DNA of 64,000 nucleotides from Symbiodinium natans (Eukaryota; Sar; Dinophyceae; Suessiales; Symbiodiniaceae). The notes under the pieces are model-generated. The model was given only the letters and a program-made list of their open reading frames with translations, was not told the origin of the DNA and searched no databases. The translations under genes and the position numbers were made by a program. Numbering within the stretch: the stretch's first letter is position 1; each line of letters begins with the position of its first letter. The DNA lies in the NCBI GenBank assembly GCA_905221605.1, contig CAJNDS010002102.1:1169147-1233146 (forward strand). The letters are read 5' to 3'. Below are positions 34,729 to 45,849 of the stretch, piece after piece.

Positions 34729-37348
34729 TCAGCGCCGAGCCTCCTCGAGCTGCTTGCGGAGGCGATCCACTTCGTCCTCGATGGGACTTGGTGACTTAGG
34801 GTCTATCGGGCGCAGTATCTGCACAAGCGCGTCACAGATGTTCAGGCACTGCAGGGGTTTCGGGTTTAGGGTTTCGACTCTCACAACTGGCGGCTAGCGC
34901 ACGCGCAGGCAAGGCTCCAGAAGTTTCAGGCAATGAGAAACACAACACGTTGGTCATGACTGACGAACTACTAGAGTTTCTGACGTCGGCGAATATCTCC
35001 TCTTAAACTCTCACCAAACCACAGGCAGGATTACGAACAGTACACTACGATCACATCCACCCACACAGTCGACCCGTGGAAAGCAGATGTCCCTCATCAC
35101 CTGGGTTCAGCCGAGAGAGGGTTTAAGGTTTAGGTAGCAGGTTCACTTCGGATCGTTCTGGGCCTGGTCTTCGGCGAGCGCCGCCTCCTGCTGCTTGGCC
35201 CAGCCGCTCAATGACTCCTGGACATCCACTCCGGCTTGCTCGTACCTTGTGGTATCGTCAAGGAAGGAAACTAAAACATTGCTGAGAGAGAGGTGCCCCG
35301 TGGAAAACGGGAGTCGGTGCAGAGCTGGCAAGCCAAGCTGCTCCTTGTTCCACTCGTCGAAGGCCTTCTCGGCCTCCTTCACGGTCTCGAAGACGCCCAG
35401 GAGGTACTTGTTGCCGAAGGAGTCGATCGCCTCGGACTTGTAGAGCTTCTCCGCAGTACCCCAGTTGTGCTTGAACCTGGCGTTCAAGATGCGGGAGTTG
35501 CTTTTAACATTTCACCTTCTCTGAGAATTGAAAAGATGGCCAGTTGCTAAGGCTCCCGCTCACCCTCGAGGACGGCAGGGATCTTGGCCAAGTCGGCGAG
35601 CATCTCCTCGTCCAGAGGCGGCATCGGCGTGTCGGAGTACTTGGGCATGACCTTGAAGATCTCCTTGACGATGTCCGCCTGGCTAACAACACAACAACGA
35701 CACAGCTGCAACACTCAGCTCTATTCCCACTGCGCGCGCTCCCAGCCTTCGTCTTGCCGGCCACTTTCTTCTGGGAGCGGAAGAAGGCCTTCAGGTCCTC
35801 CACCTTCTTCTCGTTGGCCTCCCGGGCCTCGTAGTACGGCCCGATGAGATCGGTCGCCGTCTTCAGGAACTCCTCCGGCGCAGTCCTGGTGTTGAACTCC
35901 TTGACCTCCGCCTCGGAATGGTTCGCCTTGTAGTCCTCGATCTCCTGTGCCGCACCCATGCAGTCGTCTACGCGACTCATATCGTGTCATGTAGCTTTGG
36001 CACTCTCCGCATTATGCAAACTGCAGTGCGAAATCTGAGAGCGGGTAATTTGAGCAAACCTGAACACTATAGTCACGAGCCCAGAAACTATAACCAACGT
36101 CTACACTGTCTACACGCACATGTGCACATCTGGCGGAAGCAAGCGGGCTCCTGCGCCAGCGCCAAAGCCTTCTGGGCGAGGCGCTCGTGCAAGACCCGGG
36201 GGAACCTCACCTTGAAGTCGTCCGAGGGCGGGTTCTCCTTCAGCATCTTGTCGATCTCACCCTTCAGCTCTTTCGGGGCGCTGCTGGCGCTGTTGGCCTT
36301 GGAGATGAAGTCGTGGACCTTCTCCGCGGTGTCCTTGGAGAACTTGTAGGCGTCCTCAAAGGGGGCGCTGTCGGAGACCTCCTTGTCCTCGGCCTCGGCC
36401 ACGCGCGCCTTCATGGACGCGTACATCCAGCGGCGGTCGGCGTCGCGGTCGATCTCCACGACGCGTCGCTTCAGTCCGAAGTCGTAGGAGACCAGGGCCG
36501 CCTTGTTCTTCAGAGCATCGTAGTCTGGAGTCCGCTGCTCCGCGTCCTGCATCAGGGGCACGGTAGTCTGGCGTCCTTTCTGTGATTGCTACAAGAACAT
36601 GCGGGAGATCCCGGGGCCTTCTTGTAGTCATCCTTCTCCTGAGCGCTTGACTCAACAGCAAGTTTTAGAAGATGGGGAAAGCCCAAGCACCGGTTCGTAA
36701 TTGAAAGATAAGGACTCTTTACATGCTGCAAGACAACGTGCATGATTCCGGAGCTTTCCTGGCTTTCCTGCACAAGAACTCACTGTGCGTCCGAGCGTCG
36801 TTGTCGAAGAACTTCTTGAGGACCTTGGCGAAGGACTGGATCTTCTCCTCTGGCAGGTCCTGGCTGAAGGTGTCGCTCTTGCGGAACTTCTTGTCGAACT
36901 CGTTCTGCGCCTGCTTCAGGATCAAAGCTTGCTCATCCTTGCTCAGGGAGTCCTTCCATGCGTAGAAGTCATCCTTGAAGCCTCGCATGGCCGTTCGGCT
37001 CTGCCGCGAAGACGCCGGCGCAGTGCCGGTCAGGAAGGAGGTCCTGAACACGCGATGTGCGTGCATGTCCAAACGGCCAACAGGTCATGGCAGCGTCGCG
37101 TGATGCAGCACTGTAAATGGGAGTTTACGAGAATAGGGGGACCCTTAATGGCCCTAAATATAGACCCCCAATAGTAGGATCCCCCTTATAATAAGGACCC
37201 CAGCAAGGTACCCGAAAATTCGGAAACCCCCAGATGGACTGGCTACCTTCTTGAGAATTTCCTTGCCGAGGTTCTGCGATCCCAGGTGCGAAACAAGGAG
37301 CCAGGATGAGGCTGCAAGGAGCAACGATGGCAACAGCCGCTGCGTCAT
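34729..37348 (-). CDS. array copy 8 of the nine-exon gene
   Basis: Exons: 37275-37348, 36797-37043, 36618-36638, 36145-36546, 35747-35944, 35560-35678, 35342-35476, 35164-35245, 34729-34776; 441 aa, with one residue missing in the leader (MTQRLLPSLLLAASSWLLVS). This copy has a GA donor after exon 1 where most copies have GC, and a GC donor after exon 8 where the others have GA. Intron 1 contains a dispersed repeat (about 37132-37240) also found in an intron near 49.7 kb. Same unknown product. Confidence 0.85.
37132..37240. repeat. introner-like dispersed repeat in intron 1 of copy 8
   Basis: Shares blocks with 49630-49735: CCTAAA, a C run, AGTA followed by GGATCCC, TTATA, AGGACCC, AGGTACCC and TTCGGA in the same order. 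It lies wholly inside an intron, as does the other copy. Confidence 0.5.
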
Positions 37349-37550
37349 CCCTGAGCTCTAGGAAATCCGTCTTCAAGAATCTTCAACTCTCAGTCTGCTT
37401 ACCTGTTGGCTCCTTTTGGAGCTGCACAAAACTAACCACATTGAGAAACAGACATAGGAATATAATAAAAGCAAGAGAAAAAAAGCGCTGGCAGGAGACC
37501 GAGTGTGGCAGGGTACAGGAGAAATTCCGGGACAACTGCACGCGGTGCAA

Positions 37551-37571
37551 CTTGAGCCAAGACCTACATTA
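37551..37571 (-). other. spliced-leader-like remnant upstream of copy 8
   Basis: Plus-strand CTTGAGCCAAGACC; the first ten bases match the leader's complement exactly. 203 bp upstream of the ATG. Confidence 0.45.
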
Positions 37572-37772
37572 AGCCCTGGCACTCTGACGAGCAACAGCAC
37601 CCGCTCGAAAACTCGTCTTGAAGTCCCACTCTCATGGCTTTTGGGGAGGGGCCGTCGGAGTGAGAAGGACATGTAAAGAGAGAACTGCAGGACCTCTTGC
37701 TCGCTCTCTCCCACCCTCGCTCGCGGGCCTGTTTTGCCGTCACTGGCTATACAGGTCAAAAACTCATCAAAT

Positions 37773-37784
37773 GCGCTCGAGCGC
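37773..37784. promoter_or_regulatory. 3'-flank palindromic element, copy 9
   Basis: Perfect GCGCTCGAGCGC followed by TTGTGTCGGTGAAGAACTGA; about 705 bp past the stop of copy 9. Confidence 0.6.
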
Positions 37785-38194
37785 TTGTGTCGGTGAAGAA
37801 CTGATGAGGCATGCAATGAATAAGTTTGCCAAGCGCTTGGCAGCTGCAACCTCCATTTTAGGTCGTTTATGAAATCCATGGTGTTTGCTGGTTGGCTATG
37901 TCAGACAAGGGTCCGGCAGCTTGTGTCCAAACGGCCGTGACTAGTGCAAAGCCCCATCGGAATGAACATATCTGAAAAAATTCCTGTGGAAGTTAGGGGC
38001 ATTACAGTCTCAGGCAGATTTAGTAACCATTTGTGGACCTTTAATCGAGACAACGATCACGGCCTTGCCAAGGGCTTCTCCAAAGGCGGAGGCGGTCTAC
38101 TCCGTCACCTGTGAAGGAGGCCTTACTTGGGGAGTCGAGTCTGGGTCTAGGTTTAAGGTTGTATTCGGCGGTCCTCGAAAGTAGTCGGCACTTC

Positions 38195-38203
<9 letters not shown>

Positions 38204-38228
<25 letters not shown>
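38204..38228. repeat. poly-G run
   Basis: About 25 consecutive G; length is likely to be unreliable. Confidence 0.9.
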
Positions 38229-38490
38229 CGCCAACCTCAAATAAGGAATAGGATAAACACTTTGAGTGTGCATTCAGGGGACCCCTTTCCATCCTTTAAC
38301 TCTGGGGATGGCTTGTAATTTATACTTAAACGGAGGTCTTAGTAGAACTCAAAAACTCTTTCAAGCAAGCAACTAAGACGTCGTTAAGCTGCAAGTCTTG
38401 TCTTCAACAGCATAAGCACTCACATAACTCACATATCGCCGACGTTGACAATCAAGACCTGGCTTGGACCTGGTTTGGAATAGCCCGGCC

Positions 38491-40809
38491 TCAGCGGCGA
38501 GCCTCCTCAAGTTGCTTGCGGAGGCGGTCCACCTCGTCCTGGAGGGTCTTGTGTAGTCAGTGTAGTCTACGGTCGTGCGTGGGCATGCGCCGCGGTGGAT
38601 TGATTTCTATGCCAATGCTACGGTGCTAGAGTGCGTCTACTTGAGCTGTCACTGGTCACCCTTGCGCTAGAAACATGCTTGGGGCCAACTCCACGTCCCA
38701 GGGGGCAAGTCCCCGAAACAAGAAAGGAGGGTAAAATCTGCGCAGAAGAGGTGCGCCTGTGGCAAGAAGGGCAGGACAGAAAACCCTGGAGCGCGATGGA
38801 GCCTCCAAATCCCACAAAGACAAAGAGGGGTCCTGGTCTTCGGCGAGCGCCGCCTCCTGCTGCTTGGCCCATCCGCTCAATGACTCCTGCACGTCCACTC
38901 CGGCTTGCTCGTACCTTGTGGCATCGTCAAGGTCCATGGAAACTAAGACACTGCTGAGAGAAGGAGGCCGTGGAGAGCTGACAAGCCAAGTTGCTCCTTG
39001 TTCCACTCGTCGAAGGCCTTCTCGGCCTCCTTCACGGTCTCGAAGACGCCCAGGAGGTACTTGTTGCCGAAAGAGTCGATGGCCTCGGACTTGTAGAGCT
39101 TCTCCGCGGTACCCCAGTTGTGCTTGAACCTGGCGTCCAGGATGCCAGGAATTGCTTCAAGCAATTTAGCCTATGAACACACAACCAGTTGCTAAGGCTC
39201 CCACTCACCCTCGAGGACGGCAGGGATCTTGGCCAAGTCGGCGAGCATCTCCTCGTCCAGCGGCGGCATGGGCGTGTCGGAGTACTTGGGCATGACCTTG
39301 AAGATCTCCTTGACGATGTCCGCCTGGCAAAAAGCACAACAACGACACAGCTACAACGCTCAGCTCTATGCCCACCGCGCGCGCTCCCAGCCTTGGTCTT
39401 GCCGGCCACCTTCTTCTGGGAGCGGAAGAAGGCCTTCAGGTCCTCCACCTTCTTCTCGTTGGCCTCCCGGGCCTCGTAGTACGGCCCGATGAGATCGGTC
39501 GCCGTCTTCAGGAACTCCTCCGGCGCAGTCCTGGTGTTGAACTCCTTGACCTCCGCCTCGGAATGGTTCGCCTTGTAGTCCTCGATCTCCTGTGTTAATC
39601 CCACGCAGTCGTCTACGCGACTCATGTCATGTCATGTCACTTTGGCACTCTCCGCATTATGCAAACTGCAGCGCGAAATTTGACAGCGGGTAGTTTGTGA
39701 GCAAACCTGAACACTTATAGTCACGAGCCCAGAAGCTATAACCAACGTCGACACTGTCTACACGCACATGTGCACATCTGGCGGAAGCAAGCGGGCTCCT
39801 GCGCCAGCGCCAAAGCCTTCTGGGCGAGGCGCTCATGCAAGACCCGGGGGAACCTCACCTTGAAGTCGTCGGAGGGCGGGTTCTCCTTCAGCATCTTGTC
39901 GATCTCACCCTTCAGCTCTTTCGGGGCGCTGCTGGCGCTGTTGGCCTTGGAGATGAAGTCGTGGACCTTCTCCGCGGTGTCCTTGGAGAACTTGTAGGCG
40001 TCCTCAAAGGGGGCGCTGTCGGAGACCTCCTTGTCCTCGGCCTCGGCCACGCGCGCCTTCATGGACGCGTACATCCAGCGGCGGTCGGCGTCGCGGTCGA
40101 TCTCCACGACGCGTCGCTTCAGGCCGAAGTCGTAGGAGACCAGGGCCGCCTTGTTCTTCAGAGCATCGTAGTCGGGAGTCCGCTGCTCCGCGTCCTGCAT
40201 TCAGTGTCGTGACTACGGCATCCAGGCACATAAAGACTCCCGATCTTGACTAGACTCACTAGACGTGCCCGGAGCCTTCTTGTAGTCATCCTTTTCCTGA
40301 GCACTTGCTGCGTCAGAACAGAAACCATATCGCAACTCGATTGTGGTTGTTTGGAGGAACATGCGTGCGTTCCTGCACAAGAACTCACTGTGCGTCCGAG
40401 CGTCGTTGTCGAAGAACTTCTTGAGGACCTTGGCGAAGGACTGGATCTTCTCCTCTGGCAGGTCCTGGCTGAAGGTGTCGCTCTTGCGGAACTTCTTGTC
40501 GAACTCGTTCTGCGCCTGCTTCAGGATCAAAGCTTGCTCATCCTTGCTCAGGGAGTCCTTCCATGCGTAGAAGTCATCCTTGAAGCCTCGCATGGCCGTT
40601 CGGCTCTGCCGCGAAGACGCCGGCGCAGTGCCGGTCAGGAAGGAGGTCCTGAAGCAACTCGTATAATCCTATGAGTTAAACCTAGAGCCCAGAGCCAAGC
40701 AGAACTGGGCGTGCTTGAAGCCAAGTCTCTGCTGCGAGCCAAGGAGTGAGACAAGGAGCCAGGACGAGGCTGCAAGCAGCACAGCTGGCAAAAGCCGAGA
40801 CTGAGTCAT
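38491..40809 (-). CDS. array copy 9 of the nine-exon gene
   Basis: Exons: 40733-40809, 40402-40648, 40276-40296, 39793-40194, 39392-39589, 39205-39323, 38995-39129, 38833-38914, 38491-38538; 442 aa. Exon 6 is followed by GTGGGAG where the other nine copies have GCGGGAG or GCGGCAG: the same splice position with a GT donor, good support for the deduced boundary. Intron 6 is of the GGAATTGCTTCAAGC type (with copies 6 and 10). The 3' flank shares a long block with that of copy 5 (about 38550-38720 against 23245-23420). Leader reads MTQSRLLPAVLLAASSWLLV. Confidence 0.85.
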
Positions 40810-40985
40810 CCCTGACCTCCGCAAACCAACTCTCTTGCAGATTGTGCTGCCTTGAACAGACATCCGAAACCACTCTGAACTGGCACCGGTTTTGGGGATG
40901 TGGGTCTGCGTCGGATGCTTGGAAACCTTGAGTTATTCAAGCCAGGCAGCAGAAGAATGGGAGAAGATCAAAATCTTGCTGGACA

Positions 40986-41006
40986 CTCGAGCCAAAACCC
41001 TACACA
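40986..41006 (-). other. spliced-leader-like remnant upstream of copy 9
   Basis: Plus-strand CTCGAGCCAAAACCCTAC, 11 of the first 12 positions; 177 bp upstream of the ATG. Confidence 0.45.
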
Positions 41007-42053
41007 AGCCCAGTGCACGATCTGGGTGACCATGGATGGTGCTGTTTGGGGCATACAAGATCAAACAAGAAACCCTACAACAAAGGCTGCGTGAAGGCGG
41101 AAGTCGCTCCGTCCGAAAGCCTAACCTCTCAGTCTTGGCATTGGGTACAAGCAGAATCTGGGCCAGGCACAGAGAAACAGCTTTGCCAGGATCCACCTGC
41201 TCGAGCAGGCCGCCGTCGCGCTACCAGGAAACTGGGGGAGGGAGCGAAAACTTACGTACTGCAGAATGCTCTGAGCGATGACGTGCAGAACCTGCAGAAA
41301 CCGGGAAGCTGCCTAGGCTTGGTCGTGCTTTCGGCCTCACAACGTTACCCTGCAAACAGGAGGGTCGGTTCGATCGCCGTGAGCTATCAGGATCACACCT
41401 TGAATGCGGGTTGGGCAAGGAAAGTTGCCTCCTGCTTTGTTCTGGATCATCTGCTCAGTCAGTTCTCGTAGACTCGTAGAAGCTCACACTATAGCAAGGC
41501 TGGGAGCCGAGAATGTCCGCTTCAAGGTCTAAGCTTGGGGATGCCCCCGCAGTGACTTCTCGACATGATGAAAAGCCGGCGCAAGGCACAGAACTGCGTG
41601 GCAAATACCTAAAAATCAACAGAGGAAGAACCTTCAAGCTGAGTGCCGGCTGAGTCTCTCCCATCAGTTGTCAGCTCTTTCTGCATGGCGAACGCCGGCA
41701 AGACAATCGCTGGAGTCGCTGGAGGCAGCGCAGGGGCACTAGTCACTATTGCCTGGCATTTAAAATTTACAAGCGGCGACCCTGCTTAGGCCGCCTGCAC
41801 GGGACTAACGGGGACTAATATTGAATCCGCGTGGGAACCCAGCGGCGGCGCTTGCTTCATCGCGTATTCCTCTTCTGCTGTGCATGAGGGGGCGCTCAAG
41901 GGCGCCCCCGCCCTTGCTCGCTGTTCCGATCTCTCGCTCTCTCCCTCCCTCTCTCACACTCTCTCTCCTTTCATCCGCTTCTTGTTTTTGTCCTAGCATC
42001 TCGTTTTGTCTTCGGAGGCGCTAAGGGGAATCGCTGTCTCTATCGTGTTTTCT

Positions 42054-42087
<34 letters not shown>
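42054..42087. repeat. (TTGC)n microsatellite
   Basis: About eight TTGC units in tandem. Confidence 0.9.
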
Positions 42088-43600
42088 GTGCGTATGACCC
42101 CCTAAGGGGCCGCCCCATGGGGCACGCTCAACCGTGTTTTCTCTCTCTCTCTCTCTCTGCCTGCCTTCCGTTGTCACGTTGCATGCAGGATTCAAACACG
42201 CTCGACAATGGCGGCCTTTTCTGTGAACCTCGCATCTTTCGAGGTCCAGGGTGAAACTGCAGGGCCATGCATCTTCCACTCCGTGTGACTCCGTGTGACA
42301 TGCACCTAAACACAGCAACAGCTTGGCGGCAGCAGAGATGTTGACATGGCTCTGCTCGTTTGCACTCCCGGAGCCTCCCCACTGCGAGGGTGGCTCGGGA
42401 CAGGCATCTGCAGAGGTTTCGGGGTCTTCCTCTTCCATGAAACTGCCCTTACAGGGGCCAGAAATCCTGAGCACCGTAGGGCCACTTTTCTAAACTCTAC
42501 TCTACAAAGCATCGGCGTTGACCCTGCAAATTAGTCCTCCGGTTGCAGTTTCTGGTCGAATCTGCCGGACGCAATCCCTTTCGCGAAGTCCTTGCGATGC
42601 AACACTCCCCTGCTAAGAGGCCTGGTGGATGCAACTGCACACACCCGCCATGGCTTTAGCTCCAGAAGATGAGTCAGCATGACATGAGCTGACATTGACG
42701 AAAGGATCTGCACAACACCACTTACATAAACGCACATGCTGCTTGGCCCAAAAAGAACTGCCGAAGCTGATTTCAACCAAGTTTCATGTAGACTGGCAAG
42801 ACGCAGCTGATAGCATGCCTGAGCATAATGGCCCATGGTCTCTGCTTTGTGCCGTCTGACGCCAAGCAGTCCGGGCTGGAGAGGGGTTGACTGGACGCCC
42901 TGCTCAAAGTCTACCACACACCGAAAAACCTTCCATGTGGGCAACTCCCTTGAAGTAGTCGGATCATTTTAGAGCCGCAATCATAGCCCTGATCCAAATT
43001 CAAGGGACTACCTCAGTGCCACAGGGGAGCCTTGCGCACACGACCCCAGGCGACGGAAGTCTCGGTGATGTAAACCTTCGCACCGAGATCTAAGGCCAAG
43101 GAAACATGTGCACACCATGCCACCATTTTTTTGCCAACCGTCTAGCAGACCCCCCATTTTGGGGTTTAGGGTTTAGGGTTTAATACTCTCAACATCAGCT
43201 TCTAAGTTCCCCGAAGCCACTATTCGTCCCTGAGGCGCCGTGAGGGACAGCGGCAATCGACACGGGGGTTAGCCTAAATCGCCCTAACCCCTAAACCCAA
43301 AACCTAAACTACCTAAAGCCCTTTGGAGGACCAAATTTGGCCCATAGTTTGGGTCATCACGGCCTTCTCCTCCTCGTGGGCTCTCAGGGCAAGGCTCCTC
43401 AGCTACGAAGCCGTGCATTAGCTAAGCGATACTGCAAAATAGAGTTCATAATAACGAGGATGCCTTACAAACAAGTTCAAGAAAGGTCTCCAAAAAAAGG
43501 GACCTGAACGTGTTAAATCTCGCCGCGGGCAGTCCGTGACATACATACAAATTACAAAGGCCAGAGAAAGATCATCAGAGTTCAGGGGATGACCTTGTTG

Positions 43601-43793
43601 ACCCTAAACCCTAAACCCTAAACCCTTAACCCTAAACCCTAAACCCTAAACCCTCAACCCGTCTGCTGCCGAGGCACTTTGACAAGTTCACCTCAGCTCG
43701 GCAACGAACGGTTCTGTGCCGATGCAGGGTGGCTACAAACCCTAAACCCTACTTTGGCACCTAGGGTTTAGGGTTTAGGGTTTAGGGTTTAGG
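43601..43793. repeat. two opposed interstitial telomere-like runs
   Basis: CCCTAAA units at 43601-43660 and TTTAGGG units at 43761-43793, about 100 bp apart in opposite orientation. Confidence 0.9.
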
Positions 43794-44167
43794 TTTTTTT
43801 TTTCCCACCCGTCTCGCTTGCGTTCAGGGTTTAGGGTTTATAGGGACATGCAGATCTCGGTACCTCCCAGGTGATACGGCAAGCGCTTGGGGGGCCCCCT
43901 TTCAGTGCCGCCAGGGGGCTTGCGCTTCGGAGTCGCGCCGCAACTGCTCCTTTTGGGTGTTGAGGGTATATGTAGTGGGTAAAACCGAACTCGCCAGCAG
44001 CCCCACCCACAGATATGTCCGAACCTCCCTGCACCGAGCAGCGCTACATTTGAGCCATTTCTGTACATGAGGATCCATCTTGGACCACTCTTGGCTAGTA
44101 GGGACTGGGGGAATAAGGTACCATATATAATCCCTTCACGGGTATATATATATATAGGGGCCCTATA

Positions 44168-44880
44168 CAAGTCCCCACCTCCTGTGCTGCCGCCTGTGCC
44201 AGAAAGGCGTCGATTTCCTCATCCGCGTCCGCCTCCAGGCCCTGAGTTCGAGAAGACAAGGCCTCCCCAATGCATGTGAACTGCGTACCCCGTAGACACC
44301 ATGATCTAAGATGTGATGCCGACAGGGTGTGCTCCCGGAGCCCAAGCAGGAGTGCTCATGATTCAAGAGCAAACCATCCCACGTTCCGCCCCCTAAACCC
44401 TCAACCCTACCAAGCCCTACACACTTCCCACCACCTCCCATGTCTTGGGGGTGCGGCTGGGATTTGCTCCTTCAAGCGCTGCGCCTGGCAGCATGGCAGG
44501 GTGGGTGTGAAGGCAGGTATGGATTTGCAGTCTGAGGAGGTCCCACTTCAAGACAAGAGCGATGTCAACATTCTTCTCCGCAAACATATCTAAGTACTTC
44601 TTGAGTGATTTTCTCAGAAGGTCAGTAGGCTGCACATCATTTGTGGCTCAATCCTTCATCGAGCTTCATTCAGGATCCTAGGCAAGCACCCTGCACCAGC
44701 AGTAGGGACTATTGCAAGACTTTGATTCTGAACGCCCAACAATCACTGGGCAGAACAAGTCCATGCCTCCGCCACGGCAGCTGCTGCGGCAGCCTCTTCT
44801 GCGCGAGCGGCGTCCACGGAAGCCTCTCGGGATCCGATGAGTTGGAAAAGGCCTTTTGAAACTAGGGAAAGTTGAGCATC
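44168..44880 (-). CDS. coding-like exons of an unknown gene inside the array spacer
   Basis: Three minus-strand stretches read as protein: about 44760-44835 (ASVDAARAEEAAAAAAVAEA, alanine/glutamate-rich helix), about 44430-44635 (TDLLRKSLKKYLDMFAEKNV and further open sequence) and about 44175-44250 (TQGLEADADEEIDAFLAQAA followed by a GT donor, CAGGAG|GTGGGG). Exon edges and the order of joining are approximate, and I found neither start nor stop. The composition suggests an acidic helical protein. It separates copies 9 and 10 of the array. The intron after 44168 contains TATATA and GGTACC strings reminiscent of the introner-like repeats. Confidence 0.35.
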
Positions 44881-45849
44881 TCCACAACTCCGCTTGATGT
44901 TTTGCGGAGGGGTTGTCGATTCGTGAGATTTGCGAGGGGCTACTGCAGCTTTCGCTTCAGCGCCAATTCGGCAATGTGGCACTGCGTATGAAGCACAGTG
45001 CCTCGTGGGTAGCGAAGACAACCTTTTCGGACTCCTCTTGGCACCTCAGAGGACGCCGATAAGATGTGTTGCCAGCTTGCATGGCGAAAAATGCAGATCT
45101 CTATGGAGCTACTAGCCCGTCCTGCTGCAGACAGCCCCTGCTCGATGCTGGCACCACATACACGCCAGTACTTGCCGCTGAATGCCCCGGTAGGGTTTAG
45201 GGTTTAGGGCGCGTCTCTACTACAGTATAGAAGGAGAGAGGAGCTCGCGGGCATGTCTTTTGTCCTCGGCGGAGGCAGGTCAAAAACCTTATACTGCGCT
45301 TGAGCGCCTGGATCGGTGAAAAACTGGTGAGATACCTACATGGGGTTGTTCAGAATCAGGGTCCCAGTTCGGGGACCTTACAGTAAGAACTGCCATTACA
45401 CAACCTGTATATAATGAAGAACCCTGACATAGGACAGCCCCACATGGCGGCACGACATATCATTCAATGTGTCGGTCTCGAGACCGTTGGTCTGTCTCCC
45501 ATGCGGCTGTAATCGTCCAAGCAAATTAGTCAAGCAAATTATAGCTGCTGACAGGTCTGAGTGATTCATAACCATAAACCGCAATCATCTTTTCTATTGT
45601 GGCATTCTCATGGGCTTTTTTGGCAGTGTCTTGAAGAATTCCAACGGCCCTATGTTGTTAGCAGCCCGACCCCAAACCCCTAAACCCACAAAAGGCACAA
45701 GCCTTAGAAGGCCCTCCTGCAGGTAAATCGAGACTGCAGACTACTATGACCATTCGAGCCTTCCTTATATTGCCCTGCAGAGACAGGGACTTACGTATAC
45801 TCACAGCCGCACAGACCTATAGGTGGACCTCCATGGCGGCTGTGCCGCC
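44881..45849. other. rest of the 5-kb spacer
   Basis: No gene recognised. Holds a short TTTAGGG run near 45192-45208 and the 3'-flank element of copy 10. Confidence 0.5.
45296..45307. promoter_or_regulatory. 3'-flank palindromic element, copy 10
   Basis: GCGCTTGAGCGC, one mismatch from the palindrome, preceded by GTCAAAAAC (45279 onwards) and followed by CTGGATCGGTGAAAAACTGG; about 540 bp past the stop of copy 10. Confidence 0.5.

Larger units (their letters stand above)
37349..38490. other. spacer between array copies 8 and 9
   Basis: Intergenic, with a spliced-leader-like sequence (37551), the palindromic element (37773) and a poly-G run of about 25 (38204-38228). No gene recognised. Confidence 0.55.
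40810..43837. other. first part of the 5-kb spacer between copies 9 and 10
   Basis: No gene called. Contains a spliced-leader-like sequence (40986), a C/T-rich tract (41930-41975) next to a hairpin GGGGGCGCTCAAGGGCGCCC at 41887, a (TTGC)n microsatellite (42054-42087), a (TC)n tract near 42139-42160 and telomere-like runs at 43150-43175, 43601-43660 and 43761-43793. A minus-strand open frame of 137 codons (42531-42944) is possible coding sequence but has no motif I recognise. Confidence 0.45.

Noticed and set aside
37795..37815. CTGATGAG next to the palindromic element, like a hammerhead ribozyme core
   Set aside because: The GAAA core and the required stems are not present, and the CTGATGA string is changed in most copies.
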